Notes under the pieces: model-generated
What the model saw: only the letters and a program-made list of their open reading frames with translations
Databases searched by the model: none
What the model was told of the DNA's origin: nothing
Assembly (NCBI GenBank): GCA_000703065.1
Contig: JNLK01000001.1
Coordinates: 3,742,001 to 3,806,000, forward strand
Direction of reading: 5' to 3'
Length of the DNA: 64,000 bases
DNA from: Lachnospiraceae bacterium AC2029
Lineage (GTDB): Bacteria; Bacillota; Clostridia; Lachnospirales; Lachnospiraceae
Part shown: positions 46,703 to 55,679 of the stretch, in pieces
How positions within the stretch are numbered: position 1 is the first letter of the stretch
Layout: each line of letters starts with the position of its first letter
Made by a program: the position numbers and the translations under genes

Positions 46703-48502
46703 TCAATCCGCCTTCTTCTCAAGTCGTACACAGAGCATGGTCAGATCGTCGAACTGCGGTGCCTCTCCGACAAAGGTCTCGATAGCGCCCTTCAGATGTT
46801 CCACCAGTTCCTTCGGTGCATCCTCCGTATGCTGATTCAGCACTTCCAGCATCCGGTCGGTTCCGAACAGCTCTTCCTGTGCATTCGTGGCTTCAGGAGC
46901 ACCGTCGGTGTACACAAGGATCGTTCCGCCGGGCTTCAGTTCCAGTTCATATTCCTTATATTTGCTGATGTCCATACCGCCAAGAACAAACCCGCGTTTA
47001 TCCTTGATCAGACGGTATTCGCCGTCCGGATCCCGGAGGATCGGATATTCGTGTCCGGCACTTGCCGCAACGATCTTTCCGGTCGTGCGGTCCAGAATTC
47101 CGAACCACGCAGTTACAAACATATCATTTGTATTATTCTCACACAGGGTCTTATTCGCCTTAGCCAGTACCTCGGCAGGATCTCCGCCGGCCATGGCATA
47201 TTCCCGGATCAGCAACTTGGCGATCATCATAAAGAGGGACGCAGGTACTCCTTTACCTGATACATCACCGATGACCAGTCCCAGATGGGTTTCGTCGATA
47301 TCGAAGAAATCATACAGATCTCCGCCGACTTCCTTGGCCGGAGTCATGGTGGCATACAGCTTATAATCCGGTACATCCGGGAACTCCACTGGAAGAACTC
47401 CCAGCTGGATCTCAGCCGCAAGAGAAAGCTCTGCAGCCACACGTTCCTTTTCTCCCGTGAGATGAGTGATCTCATCCGTGTAGCGGTCAATTTCCACCGC
47501 CAGCTGCGTCACATCGTCTGCAAGGACACCGAACTCGTTCTTCTGTTTGATCTGATCCATCCGCTCGGCAACTTCCTCGCTGTTCTTGTTCTGCATATAT
47601 AAACGTACGCCCTGCTGGATCTTTCCAAGCGGCCGGATAGCCGAACGATTGATGAAGAAAAGAAGAAGGACAGCAGCTCCGAGCAGTACCAGTCCGGCGA
47701 TCCCGGCAACCAGGATCTGCTTCCTGATCAGATTGGAATGAAAATCACTCCAGTTATAGCTGAGGATCAGGGCCGCCTTCACTTCCCCGTCCTCCATGAC
47801 CGGTTCCATGTAGAGATAGTAGTATTCTCCGTCCTTCGGAGAATCAAATCTCTCGTATACGGATTCTCCCTTCATCACCTTCTTCAGGCTGGTCACATAC
47901 TGCAGAACTTCGCTGTAATCTTCTCCGCGATGAGGGTTGATCTCATCCCTTTTATCATCCTCCATAACTGTATACAGATCCTCTGTAAGCATAAGGACCT
48001 TCCCCCAGTTTTCATCGGTCATATCGACCAGCATCGAGGTCACGGTCTCCTGCTGGTATAAACAGAGAAGAAGCTCCGTAAAAACTGTGTTATAGGCATA
48101 TGCAGCCAGCAGATTCTTCTTCCTGTTTTCAAAGGATTCGAATTCTTCCGGCTCATAGATCGGGATCCCATCCTCGTTAATTTCATAATACCCGGTCAGT
48201 TCCTTGTAATTCGGATCCGATTCATCGTAATCCATCCATATTTCGTAATCCTCGGGAAGGTCCAGCCAGGTCCTGAAAATACTCCCGATATTTCCATATT
48301 TGGCTATGCTTTCCTGCATACGCTTCGCCATGGGACGCATGATCTCTTCTTTCGCTTCCAGATAGGTGGAAGTAGTTCCCCTGACCTGAATATAAGCGGA
48401 TACCGCAATGGTCAAAACAAAAATGGTACTGACGATCATACCGATCTGAGGCAGGAGTCTTCGGTTCCATTTCGCTCTTTCTCTTCTATGTCTTCTGCTC
48501 AT
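46703..48502 (-). CDS. Membrane sensor PP2C/SpoIIE-family serine phosphatase with HAMP
   Basis: 599 residues from ATG 48502 (GGAGGGG six bases upstream). One membrane segment (about 17-40), an extracytoplasmic sensor region (about 41-260), a second segment (about 265-287, LVAGIAGLVLLGAAVLLLFF), a HAMP domain (about 288-345), a short coiled coil and a SpoIIE/RsbU phosphatase domain (about 370-595) with PAKEVGGDLYDFF and LVIGDVSGKGVPASLFM (metal Asp residues). Such enzymes dephosphorylate STAS anti-anti-sigma factors. No STAS or RsbW-like gene is nearby, so its partner is unknown. A paralogue is at 55680-57338. It has its own promoter. Confidence 0.9.
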   Translation of the reverse strand: MSRRHRRERAKWNRRLLPQIGMIVSTIFVLTIAVSAYIQVRGTTSTYLEAKEEIMRPMAKRMQESIAKYGNIGSIFRTWLDLPEDYEIWMDYDESDPNYKELTGYYEINEDGIPIYEPEEFESFENRKKNLLAAYAYNTVFTELLLCLYQQETVTSMLVDMTDENWGKVLMLTEDLYTVMEDDKRDEINPHRGEDYSEVLQYVTSLKKVMKGESVYERFDSPKDGEYYYLYMEPVMEDGEVKAALILSYNWSDFHSNLIRKQILVAGIAGLVLLGAAVLLLFFINRSAIRPLGKIQQGVRLYMQNKNSEEVAERMDQIKQKNEFGVLADDVTQLAVEIDRYTDEITHLTGEKERVAAELSLAAEIQLGVLPVEFPDVPDYKLYATMTPAKEVGGDLYDFFDIDETHLGLVIGDVSGKGVPASLFMMIAKLLIREYAMAGGDPAEVLAKANKTLCENNTNDMFVTAWFGILDRTTGKIVAASAGHEYPILRDPDGEYRLIKDKRGFVLGGMDISKYKEYELELKPGGTILVYTDGAPEATNAQEELFGTDRMLEVLNQHTEDAPKELVEHLKGAIETFVGEAPQFDDLTMLCVRLEKKAD

Positions 48503-48542
48503 TAACAACCCCTCCGGTTAAGGACATAACGTAATCTCTTCT

Positions 48543-48571
48543 ATTATGCGTCAAAATATCCGTTTCTTCAA
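48543..48571 (-). promoter_or_regulatory. Vegetative promoter of the first PP2C phosphatase
   Basis: Minus strand TTGAAG (48566-48571), 17 bases, CATAAT (48543-48548), about 40 bases before ATG 48502. Confidence 0.5.
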
Positions 48572-48591
48572 TACAAACTTCTCCCACACAG

Positions 48592-48627
48592 TAAAACAGG
48601 CGCGAAGTCGTATGACTCCACGCCTGT
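48592..48627 (-). terminator. Terminator of the lipoprotein gene at 48671
   Basis: Hairpin with outer arms ACAGGCG / CGCCTGT and inner AGTC / GACT pairing, followed on the minus strand by TTTTAC. Confidence 0.75.
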
Positions 48628-48670
48628 GAATGATATTATTGATTGCATCTATAAATAGATGTTTCGAAGA

Positions 48671-49204
48671 TTACTCCTCAGCCGGAGCCTCCTCGCCTAC
48701 AGCCGGTGTCTCTTCGCCACCTTCTGCCGGAGCTTCCTCGCCGCCTTCAGCTGCGCCTTCGCCGCCTTCAGCTGCACCTTCTTCGCCGCCCTGGCTTGCT
48801 GCACCGATCTCAGATGTACCCTTCTTCAGCTCATAATCAAAGTCTGTTCCGTTGATGTTGATCTTGTAGGAAAGTGTCTGAGCATCCTTGTTGTAGGTTA
48901 CAGAGAACAGGATATTGCCGTCCTGCTTGATCTCAAATCCGTTGCTCTTGTAATCAACATCATAGGTTACTGTTGATGCGTAGTTGGTTACTGTAGCCTT
49001 GCCGTCCTTAACGCTCATGTTCATGGTTGCATTGCCCATCTCAACGCCGTTAGCTGCTGCCCAATCAGCAAGTGCCTGGCCGTTTACCTTGTCAAGTGTC
49101 CAGTCAGTATCAACGTCCTTCTGAACGCTTCCGCAACCTACCATGCAGAAAGCCATCATAGCCACTGCAAGTACTACTACTGCGAGTTTCTTAATTCTCT
49201 TCAT
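48671..49204 (-). CDS. Lipoprotein with W-x-L core and acidic Gly-Glu tail, paralogue 1
   Basis: 177 residues from ATG 49204 (AGGAGGTAAAGGGTG ahead). A lipoprotein signal ends at lipobox MVGC (VVVLAVAMMAFCMVGCG). The core (about 30-135) has DTDWTLDKVNGQALADWAAA, strands of small beta-barrel type (ATVTNY, SYKININGTDFDYELKKG), and a final low-complexity tail of GGEEGAAEGGEEAPAE repeats. No known enzymatic motif. The core loosely resembles META/lipocalin-like small folds (tentative). It is nearly identical to the lipoprotein at 61798 (about 11 changes in the first 135 residues). Monocistronic, with its own promoter and terminator. Confidence 0.85.
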   Translation of the reverse strand: MKRIKKLAVVVLAVAMMAFCMVGCGSVQKDVDTDWTLDKVNGQALADWAAANGVEMGNATMNMSVKDGKATVTNYASTVTYDVDYKSNGFEIKQDGNILFSVTYNKDAQTLSYKININGTDFDYELKKGTSEIGAASQGGEEGAAEGGEGAAEGGEEAPAEGGEETPAVGEEAPAEE

Positions 49205-49276
49205 CACCCTTTACCTCCATTTAAATTTTTAAAAAAATGATGAACCGGGGGCTTTCTGTCCCCTTAAAACTTGTTC

Positions 49277-49305
49277 ATTATATGAGAAAATTAACCAAAA
49301 ATCAA
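49277..49305 (-). promoter_or_regulatory. Vegetative promoter of lipoprotein paralogue 1
   Basis: Minus strand TTGATT (49300-49305), 17 bases, TATAAT (49277-49282). The leader carries a small GGGG / CCCC hairpin. Confidence 0.7.
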
Positions 49306-49434
49306 CTAATTTCGTGAACTTAGGTAAAACTGCCGAAAATTAACGGAGTTTAAACGCTTTGTATGTTATTTTTCATGCCGACAAATCGGAGGTTTTGTCG
49401 TATTCGCTCACATCTGTCTTTATGAAACCCATAC

Positions 49435-52400
49435 TTACGGATTGGTACAGTAGCCGTTTTTATCAAAGTTATACTTCTTCCCGTCGATGATATAGGCTGC
49501 ATTCTTTGCATACCATCCGCCGCTCACGCCATACCACCAGCCTTTTCCGGTCTTATGCCAGCTGTACTTCGCGGGATCGGACTGTACACAGTCGGATCCG
49601 ACCCACCAACCCTGAACGAATTCGGACTTGGCGGCATAGCCGGTCTTCTTGAAGTAATACCATTTACCGTCGATCAGCTTCCAGCAGTTGGAGAGCCAGG
49701 TCTTTCCGCCGGTCTTAAACCACCAGCCGGTCTTATCCTGCTTCCAGCCGGCAGCCTTTGTCTTTCCGTCCCAGGCTCCGTTCTTCATCAGATAGTAACC
49801 GCCACGGTATGCATCCTTCTCCATATAGCCTTCCCGGTTGAAGTAGTACCACTTACCATCGATCTTCTGCCACTGATTCTTTGCATACCAGCCGGAGGTA
49901 TCGCTGTACCATTTGCCCTTCTTGTTCTCATGCCAGGAACCGACCGGCTTATAGCTCTGCTTACCGTTCTTGTTGTACCAGAGGCCGTTCACCCACTCAT
50001 TGCTGTACTTCTTCTTTTCCTTGCCGTAGAACCTGAACAGAGCATCAGACACCTTCTCATCATCGTAAAATGCGGAATAATCATAGGTATCTTCACCTGT
50101 CTTAACTCTGAGATCTATGTCGGCCTTGATGCCTTCATCGATGGTCTCGCCTTTTGCATTAAGCGTTATGGGCTGACCTGAGATCCGGAAGGTTATGCCT
50201 TCCTGCGTAGCCAGATCAGTTACGCAGCTGTCTCCGCCGCCGGACCCGGTTCCCATAACGGCGATACCGACATCACGCATGGCAGATGTAAAAGTGTTTG
50301 CACAGGAGAAAGAATAACCGCTGCAGAGAACCGCCATATTCAAACGGCTGTAATCCACTGCATCGTCCTTCGTATCAAATCTGCCGTCCAGATTCCTGTC
50401 AACCTTTGGATTTGACACATAGGTCTGACCGGTAACCGTGGAAGCTATCTTCTGCTGCGGCTTTCCCGTGATAAGACCGATGACACCCAGCAGAGCTTCC
50501 GTATCACCACCGCCGTTCGAAGTAATATCAATAACGAAATTCTCAATCTTCTTGTTTGCATTTGCTTTTTCCAGTGCGATATGAACTCTTGCGAATGTAT
50601 CGTCAGGCATATCACCCTTCTTCTGGTAATACTTCACCCATCGGTCATAATCCACTTCAAAATCATCGATTTTTACGTATGCAGTATCTCCCTTAACGGC
50701 ATAATAGTTCACATCGAACATCTCACCGCTGGCACGGGCAAATCTTCTTGAATCCTTCAGTCCGTCCTTTTCACGTACTTTATACCAGTAGTTGAAGGAA
50801 TCCGGAAGTTCCAATGCATCCACCTGTTTCTCTTCAATCTCACCATACAGTTCGTCCTGAGACATGAACTGCATCCGATCATACTGTGTATGGCCGGAAT
50901 CGGAAAGCCAGAATCCCAGAAGCCGTTCCAGACCAAGAGCATAATCCGCACTGTTCTCGGACAGAAGCATGGTCTTCAATGTCGGATCAAATGCGTCGAG
51001 GGTCTTATCCAGACCGATCTTATGCAGACTCTGAATGAAGTCACAGTGGGTGCCTTCAAGACTGTACAGAAGATCCAGTTCGAAGCAAAGCTCCGCATAG
51101 GATTCCCTGATCAGTTCCTGCGGACGGTCCCCCTCCGCAAGCCCGTCAAGCCGATGGTCATCGTTCTCCGACTGATCCTCATCCATCGGATCCATGGATG
51201 TTCCGTTCACGTATACAGCTTCTCCGTTTGTGATCACATACGGATCCTCTCCTGTATTGAACAACGCGCCAAGGATCGACAGGGGAGCATAGATCCTGCC
51301 GTCCGCCTCGATCAGATCGATTCCGTATGCGCCAAAATCAAGCACGGTATCCTTTTCCTGCTTTGTTGCGGTATCCTCCGTATGCTGAAGGAATGCCGCC
51401 CGTTCCACGAAGCGCAGGGAATCGCCCTCCCTTCCTTCGATCAGAGGCTGGATCAGGCCATGATAATTGCCGGTGGTGAGAGTATCCTTATCGGTGTCGA
51501 TCACCGCTCTTTCTCCGACCTTTTCTTCTGAAAGAATATAGGTGCTGTTTGTTTTCTCGACTGACAGCTTCCGACCATAGAAGCGGTCAAGGAATACCGT
51601 GATATCCATGTATACCACATCCGGATGCTCATTAAAGGTCCGAACCGTAACCGTCTCCGGTTCATCCGCCGTCAGCTTATAGACCGGGAGTTCCTCATCT
51701 TCAGAAGGAACCGCTGCCGGAGCGGCGGCGAAAACGAAATGACAGGCTTCGGAATCTGTGGTCCCCAGAACATAGTATGTATCGCCAAGCACTGCAGAAG
51801 CCGGATGATATACCGGTGTCAGGCTCACGATCTTTCCTGTGGACTGAATATTCTTCTTTCCGGGACCGACCACATAGGTATCTTCGATCACCTTCCCTGT
51901 ATCGTCTGTCACCACCGGACCCGTCATCATGATATTTCCGGCCGCTGTAGCTGCTGCAGAGCCGACTGCCATCTGATTCCGGTTCGTCTTCGGATAGATA
52001 TCCTTTACTGTACCTCCCGATACCTTCGCGGTATTTCCGGAGGCCTTAATGGTTATGGGGGTCGTGAAGGAGATCTCACTGTCCCCGCCGTGGGATCCAT
52101 AGATATAAATGGTCCCCTGTCCGTCGGATACAATGATCGGATTCTCTGCATTTACCCTGGCATCCTCGATCGTCTCGGTTTTGATATCCGTAAGATCCGA
52201 TGTGTTTATATAGATGATATTTCTGCTTGTTCCCTGGTTTTTGATATTTCCGTAGACGCCCTCCCGGCCTCCGACGATATACACACCGGTTCCGGCATTA
52301 ACAAGGGCCGCATGTGTGATAAAGAAATCTTCCTGATAAAGCTTATATGTAACATTTCCGGACGCCGGATCAAAACAGCCGATGTGATCCTGCCCCTTAA

Positions 52401-54525
52401 TGACATCGGAGGTAAGGAACAGAAGCTTTCCGTTCACCTCGCAGGCGCCTTCCGTTGCAGGGTACTCACCCTGATATTCCTTCTTCCATGTCTTTGTTAA
52501 GGTATTGTAGCTATAGATCCGTGTATCTCCGGCTCCCAGCACCACATACAGGGAATCCCCGATGGCTGTCATAGACATGATATCTGCTGCGTAGAAGCCT
52601 TCTTCGCTCTCATCCGGAAGCGACAGACGGGGATAGAGTTCCTCCGCCGTTCCCAGCTGCATCAGCCGGTGACCGGTACCCTTCTCGGAGGTTACCTCTA
52701 CAAGCACTTCGCCGTCCTTAACCCCCTCCGGGATCGTCACGGTCAGCGTTGTACTGTCACCGCTTACGGATGTTACTTCCTTTCCGTCGATCTTTACGGT
52801 CGGCTGCAGACTGCCGAAGAAGTAACCGGTTATGACTGCCTGGTCTCCCTGTCTGGTCAGACCGTTGATCACGGGGAAGGTCTTTTCATCCAGTGCCCTG
52901 TCCAGAGAGAAGATACCCTCTGCGATACATTTATCCTTCAGAGAATCCACACGCTGCACACTGCCCTGCATTCTTGCAACGATCTTGTCTGCCGTATCTC
53001 TATTAAATGTTGAGGAGAGCATGGCTGCAACACCTGCCATCACAGGCGTCGCCATGGAGGTTCCGGATTCCGTATGATACTTGGTTTTAGCAGTAAAGAA
53101 GACAGATTTTTGAACCGTGATCTCCTTTATTTCGGGAACTGTTTCTTCATCTTCCGAACCGGCCGGGGGATACGCACTGATAACAAGCATGGCCTTAGAG
53201 AGATCCGGATCATCGTCCCCGGGCAGCACAAATGGAAGCTCTGCCATGCCGTCACCGGCTGCAACCCGTTCCACCGATCCATAGTTTCTGTCATCACAGT
53301 CAAATGTCAGAGAAAGCTCTGTCCCGACGGGCGCTTTTACGGTGATCACTCCTCCCTTGCAGGTCTCCAGGTTTTCAAGCACAGGGGCGGCAAGTGTAAA
53401 CATCCCACTCTCACCGCCATCCGGTGTGGATAAGATCAGTCCTTCAGTCCCCTTGGAAAGCAGGGTTTCCTCTCCTGTATAGCCGAAGACGGAACTGTCC
53501 TTTCCGTCTGTCACATCATATTCATCCTGTGTGTAATCAAAGAAATAGAGCTTTCCTTCTTCTTCAACGATATCGCTGGTGGTGTCCAGCTCACCGAGAC
53601 GTTCCGGGAATGTGGAAATGATGTCCGCGCCGGGTGCAAAGACATCCACGGTACGACGTCCGTAATTTGAGCCGCTGCCGCTCTCATCCGCCCAGGGTTT
53701 GCCCTCTGCATCGGACGCACCGACAACCAGCACATACGGATTGTCAGCAAGAGCCGCAGCGAATCCGTTCTCCGGATCCAGATCCCTCATGGAATTGCTG
53801 GCTGCTACGCAGGTAACGATCCCCAACTTCCCGGCTTCTGTGATAATCTCATTTAACGCATTTCCGTCACACTGGAAACCGAGAGACACATTAACTGCCA
53901 CCACATTCACGCCGGCCTTCCTCGCCTCGATCACATAACGGTATCCCTGAATGAGCTCCGCAGTGGAGGTGATGCCGCGGTCATTGGAAACCTTTACTGC
54001 CATGATCTTCGTGCCGGAGGTGATACCGCTGACGCCGATCTTGTTCCACTCTGCCGCGATGATCCCGGCCACATGAGTTCCGTGACCTTCCCGCTCATCA
54101 TCCATGGGATCCGTACTGTCATAGGGATCACCCATGGAATTCACGGGACTCACACAGATTCCGTATTTGCCTCCGCCCATGTCCTTCAGGGATTGATGAT
54201 TTAAGCCCTCATCCCACATGACGTTCTTCAGGTCCTCGTGCTCGTAGTCCACGCCACAGTCGAAGACCGCCACCACGGTTCCTTCGGAATTCACCCTCGG
54301 TGTCGGATGTCCTTCAGTATCATAGGTATTCCATGACACATCGTTGATGCCGTACTCCGAATTTGCCATATACTGCCGGCCGGACAGATCGGCCGAGGTC
54401 GATCTTGTCGGTTCCTCCGGCGCGGCATACACCGACAGCGGGCTCATGACCAGCCCGAAGCTAAGTACAGTGGCAACCAGACGGCTTCTCACTCTTAAAC
54501 GTCTTTCTGGGATTCTTCTTGTCAT
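49435..54525 (-). CDS. Giant exoprotein: subtilisin (S8) + IPT/TIG + propeller-like + S41 peptidase + cell-wall-binding repeats
   Basis: 1696 residues from ATG 54525, chosen because AAAGGAT lies six bases upstream; the open frame extends to 54609 without support. A signal peptide (about 1-34, ending SVYA) leads to an S8 domain (about 60-545): Asp89 in VAVFDCGVD, His148 in GHGTHVAG, Ser490 in SGTSMATP, with a large insertion between the oxyanion region and the Ser. An IPT/TIG-like domain (about 550-625), a beta-propeller-like region (about 640-930) and a copper-amine-oxidase-like region (about 960-1110) follow. The S41 domain (about 1140-1475) has DITSNGGGDTEALL and CSGYSFSCANTF (Ser about 1407); the CtpA general-base Lys is not evident. 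Last, from about 1512, are cell-wall-binding repeats. Two different peptidases share one chain; substrates are unknown. Confidence 0.88.
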   Translation of the reverse strand: MTRRIPERRLRVRSRLVATVLSFGLVMSPLSVYAAPEEPTRSTSADLSGRQYMANSEYGINDVSWNTYDTEGHPTPRVNSEGTVVAVFDCGVDYEHEDLKNVMWDEGLNHQSLKDMGGGKYGICVSPVNSMGDPYDSTDPMDDEREGHGTHVAGIIAAEWNKIGVSGITSGTKIMAVKVSNDRGITSTAELIQGYRYVIEARKAGVNVVAVNVSLGFQCDGNALNEIITEAGKLGIVTCVAASNSMRDLDPENGFAAALADNPYVLVVGASDAEGKPWADESGSGSNYGRRTVDVFAPGADIISTFPERLGELDTTSDIVEEEGKLYFFDYTQDEYDVTDGKDSSVFGYTGEETLLSKGTEGLILSTPDGGESGMFTLAAPVLENLETCKGGVITVKAPVGTELSLTFDCDDRNYGSVERVAAGDGMAELPFVLPGDDDPDLSKAMLVISAYPPAGSEDEETVPEIKEITVQKSVFFTAKTKYHTESGTSMATPVMAGVAAMLSSTFNRDTADKIVARMQGSVQRVDSLKDKCIAEGIFSLDRALDEKTFPVINGLTRQGDQAVITGYFFGSLQPTVKIDGKEVTSVSGDSTTLTVTIPEGVKDGEVLVEVTSEKGTGHRLMQLGTAEELYPRLSLPDESEEGFYAADIMSMTAIGDSLYVVLGAGDTRIYSYNTLTKTWKKEYQGEYPATEGACEVNGKLLFLTSDVIKGQDHIGCFDPASGNVTYKLYQEDFFITHAALVNAGTGVYIVGGREGVYGNIKNQGTSRNIIYINTSDLTDIKTETIEDARVNAENPIIVSDGQGTIYIYGSHGGDSEISFTTPITIKASGNTAKVSGGTVKDIYPKTNRNQMAVGSAAATAAGNIMMTGPVVTDDTGKVIEDTYVVGPGKKNIQSTGKIVSLTPVYHPASAVLGDTYYVLGTTDSEACHFVFAAAPAAVPSEDEELPVYKLTADEPETVTVRTFNEHPDVVYMDITVFLDRFYGRKLSVEKTNSTYILSEEKVGERAVIDTDKDTLTTGNYHGLIQPLIEGREGDSLRFVERAAFLQHTEDTATKQEKDTVLDFGAYGIDLIEADGRIYAPLSILGALFNTGEDPYVITNGEAVYVNGTSMDPMDEDQSENDDHRLDGLAEGDRPQELIRESYAELCFELDLLYSLEGTHCDFIQSLHKIGLDKTLDAFDPTLKTMLLSENSADYALGLERLLGFWLSDSGHTQYDRMQFMSQDELYGEIEEKQVDALELPDSFNYWYKVREKDGLKDSRRFARASGEMFDVNYYAVKGDTAYVKIDDFEVDYDRWVKYYQKKGDMPDDTFARVHIALEKANANKKIENFVIDITSNGGGDTEALLGVIGLITGKPQQKIASTVTGQTYVSNPKVDRNLDGRFDTKDDAVDYSRLNMAVLCSGYSFSCANTFTSAMRDVGIAVMGTGSGGGDSCVTDLATQEGITFRISGQPITLNAKGETIDEGIKADIDLRVKTGEDTYDYSAFYDDEKVSDALFRFYGKEKKKYSNEWVNGLWYNKNGKQSYKPVGSWHENKKGKWYSDTSGWYAKNQWQKIDGKWYYFNREGYMEKDAYRGGYYLMKNGAWDGKTKAAGWKQDKTGWWFKTGGKTWLSNCWKLIDGKWYYFKKTGYAAKSEFVQGWWVGSDCVQSDPAKYSWHKTGKGWWYGVSGGWYAKNAAYIIDGKKYNFDKNGYCTNP

Positions 54526-54662
54526 TATGTCATCCTTTCTTGGAGGTACTGTAATACAGGCACCCTGGTGATAAATGATATAGCAGCATCTATATGATGT
54601 CGGGGTCAAAAGTCATTTTGTCCCCGGCTATGATTCCGTCGGAGCATCCGGCTGATCATGTC

Positions 54663-55628
54663 CTAGCTTCCCTTCCGGATATCGATCACCACGATCTCGG
54701 GATAGTTGTTGATCCGCACGGGAAGCAGACTGTTACCGATTCCCCGGCTGATATACATGGTCATCCCGTCAAAATGATGCTCGCCTTCGTACAGCTCCGG
54801 AAAAAACTCGAAATCCGGAGAGATGAGTCCACCCTTACCCGGCAAAATGATCTGACCGCCATGCACATGGCCTGCCAGAACGATATCCGCTCCGCTCGCC
54901 TGATATGCAGCATACCCGGAGGGCTCATGCGCGAGAAGCACCTTCAGCCGGTCGTCCTTCTCCCATCCGTAGTCCCGGACCTCTCTGCCGTCCACGGTTC
55001 CCGCCAGGAGAATGCCATCCACTTCCTCCATTTTCCCGTCAAGAAAATGAACTCCCAGAGCTTCGATCTTCTGCAGGAAGGTGTCAAACCTCTCTCCCTT
55101 CAGCCAGACCTCATGATTTCCGGTGATATAATACACCGGTGCGATCTTCACAGCCCCCTCAAAGAAGGCCTTTGCAAGACCGTACCAGGTGTGGTGCGAA
55201 TCCACCACGTCACCGGTAACGACTATGATGTCCGGCTTACATTCCTCCACCCGGTCCAGCAGTCTCTTCTGGTCAAATCCGAAGAACTGATTGTGGAGAT
55301 CCGATATCTGTACGATCCGGCAGTCCACATCCGCCTCATATCGATACTCCGTCACAACGAGATGATAATTCTGGTACAGAGCAAAGATGCAGAAGGCAGT
55401 CCACAGTCCAAGAAAAATCGGGACGGTAACGGTGAATTTCCGTTTCTTCGTCTTATGATGGAATAACAGCATTCCGAGCAGTGCGCCCGGTGCACCTCCC
55501 AGCACCGCAAGGGTGATGAGACAGGCTTCCGAGATCCGCCATTTTCCATTTTCTGCCTTCTTCTTATCGATCCCGTAACAGACAAAGGCCAGTATATTAA
55601 TGATTATCAGGTAGATTACCAGCAGCAT
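54663..55628 (-). CDS. DUF1294 membrane domain fused to metallophosphoesterase
   Basis: 321 residues. Residues 1-65 are a DUF1294 domain (YGIDKKKAENGKWRISEACL, then LGGAPGALLGMLLFHHKTKK) with two membrane segments. A third segment (about 70-90) follows, then a phosphoesterase domain (about 105-321) with QISDLHNQ, TGDVVDSH, TGNHEVW, AHEP and GHVHGGQIILPG. DUF1294 proteins are normally separate, so this is a fusion of two envelope-associated domains. The substrate is unknown. ATG 55628 is preceded by tandem 15-bp repeats that each contain AAGGAG. A relative without DUF1294 is at 32992-33855. Confidence 0.9.
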   Translation of the reverse strand: MLLVIYLIIINILAFVCYGIDKKKAENGKWRISEACLITLAVLGGAPGALLGMLLFHHKTKKRKFTVTVPIFLGLWTAFCIFALYQNYHLVVTEYRYEADVDCRIVQISDLHNQFFGFDQKRLLDRVEECKPDIIVVTGDVVDSHHTWYGLAKAFFEGAVKIAPVYYITGNHEVWLKGERFDTFLQKIEALGVHFLDGKMEEVDGILLAGTVDGREVRDYGWEKDDRLKVLLAHEPSGYAAYQASGADIVLAGHVHGGQIILPGKGGLISPDFEFFPELYEGEHHFDGMTMYISRGIGNSLLPVRINNYPEIVVIDIRKGS

Positions 55629-55678
55629 ATGATCCTTCTTATCCTGCTCCTTCTTATCCTGCTCCTTCTTATCCTGAC
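55629..55678. repeat. 15-bp tandem repeat carrying multiple ribosome-binding sites
   Basis: About three copies of GGATAAGAAGGAGCA (minus strand) fill the space between the phosphatase stop and ATG 55628. Each unit contains AAGGAG, giving stacked Shine-Dalgarno sequences, the nearest reading AAGGAT eight bases before the ATG. Confidence 0.85.
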
Positions 55679-55679
55679 C

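Noticed and set aside
49435-54609. Frameshift or assembly join in the S8/S41 protein
   Set aside because: The frame is open throughout, with continuous codon usage and folded-looking linker domains. It cannot be fully excluded without reads, but nothing in the sequence points to it.
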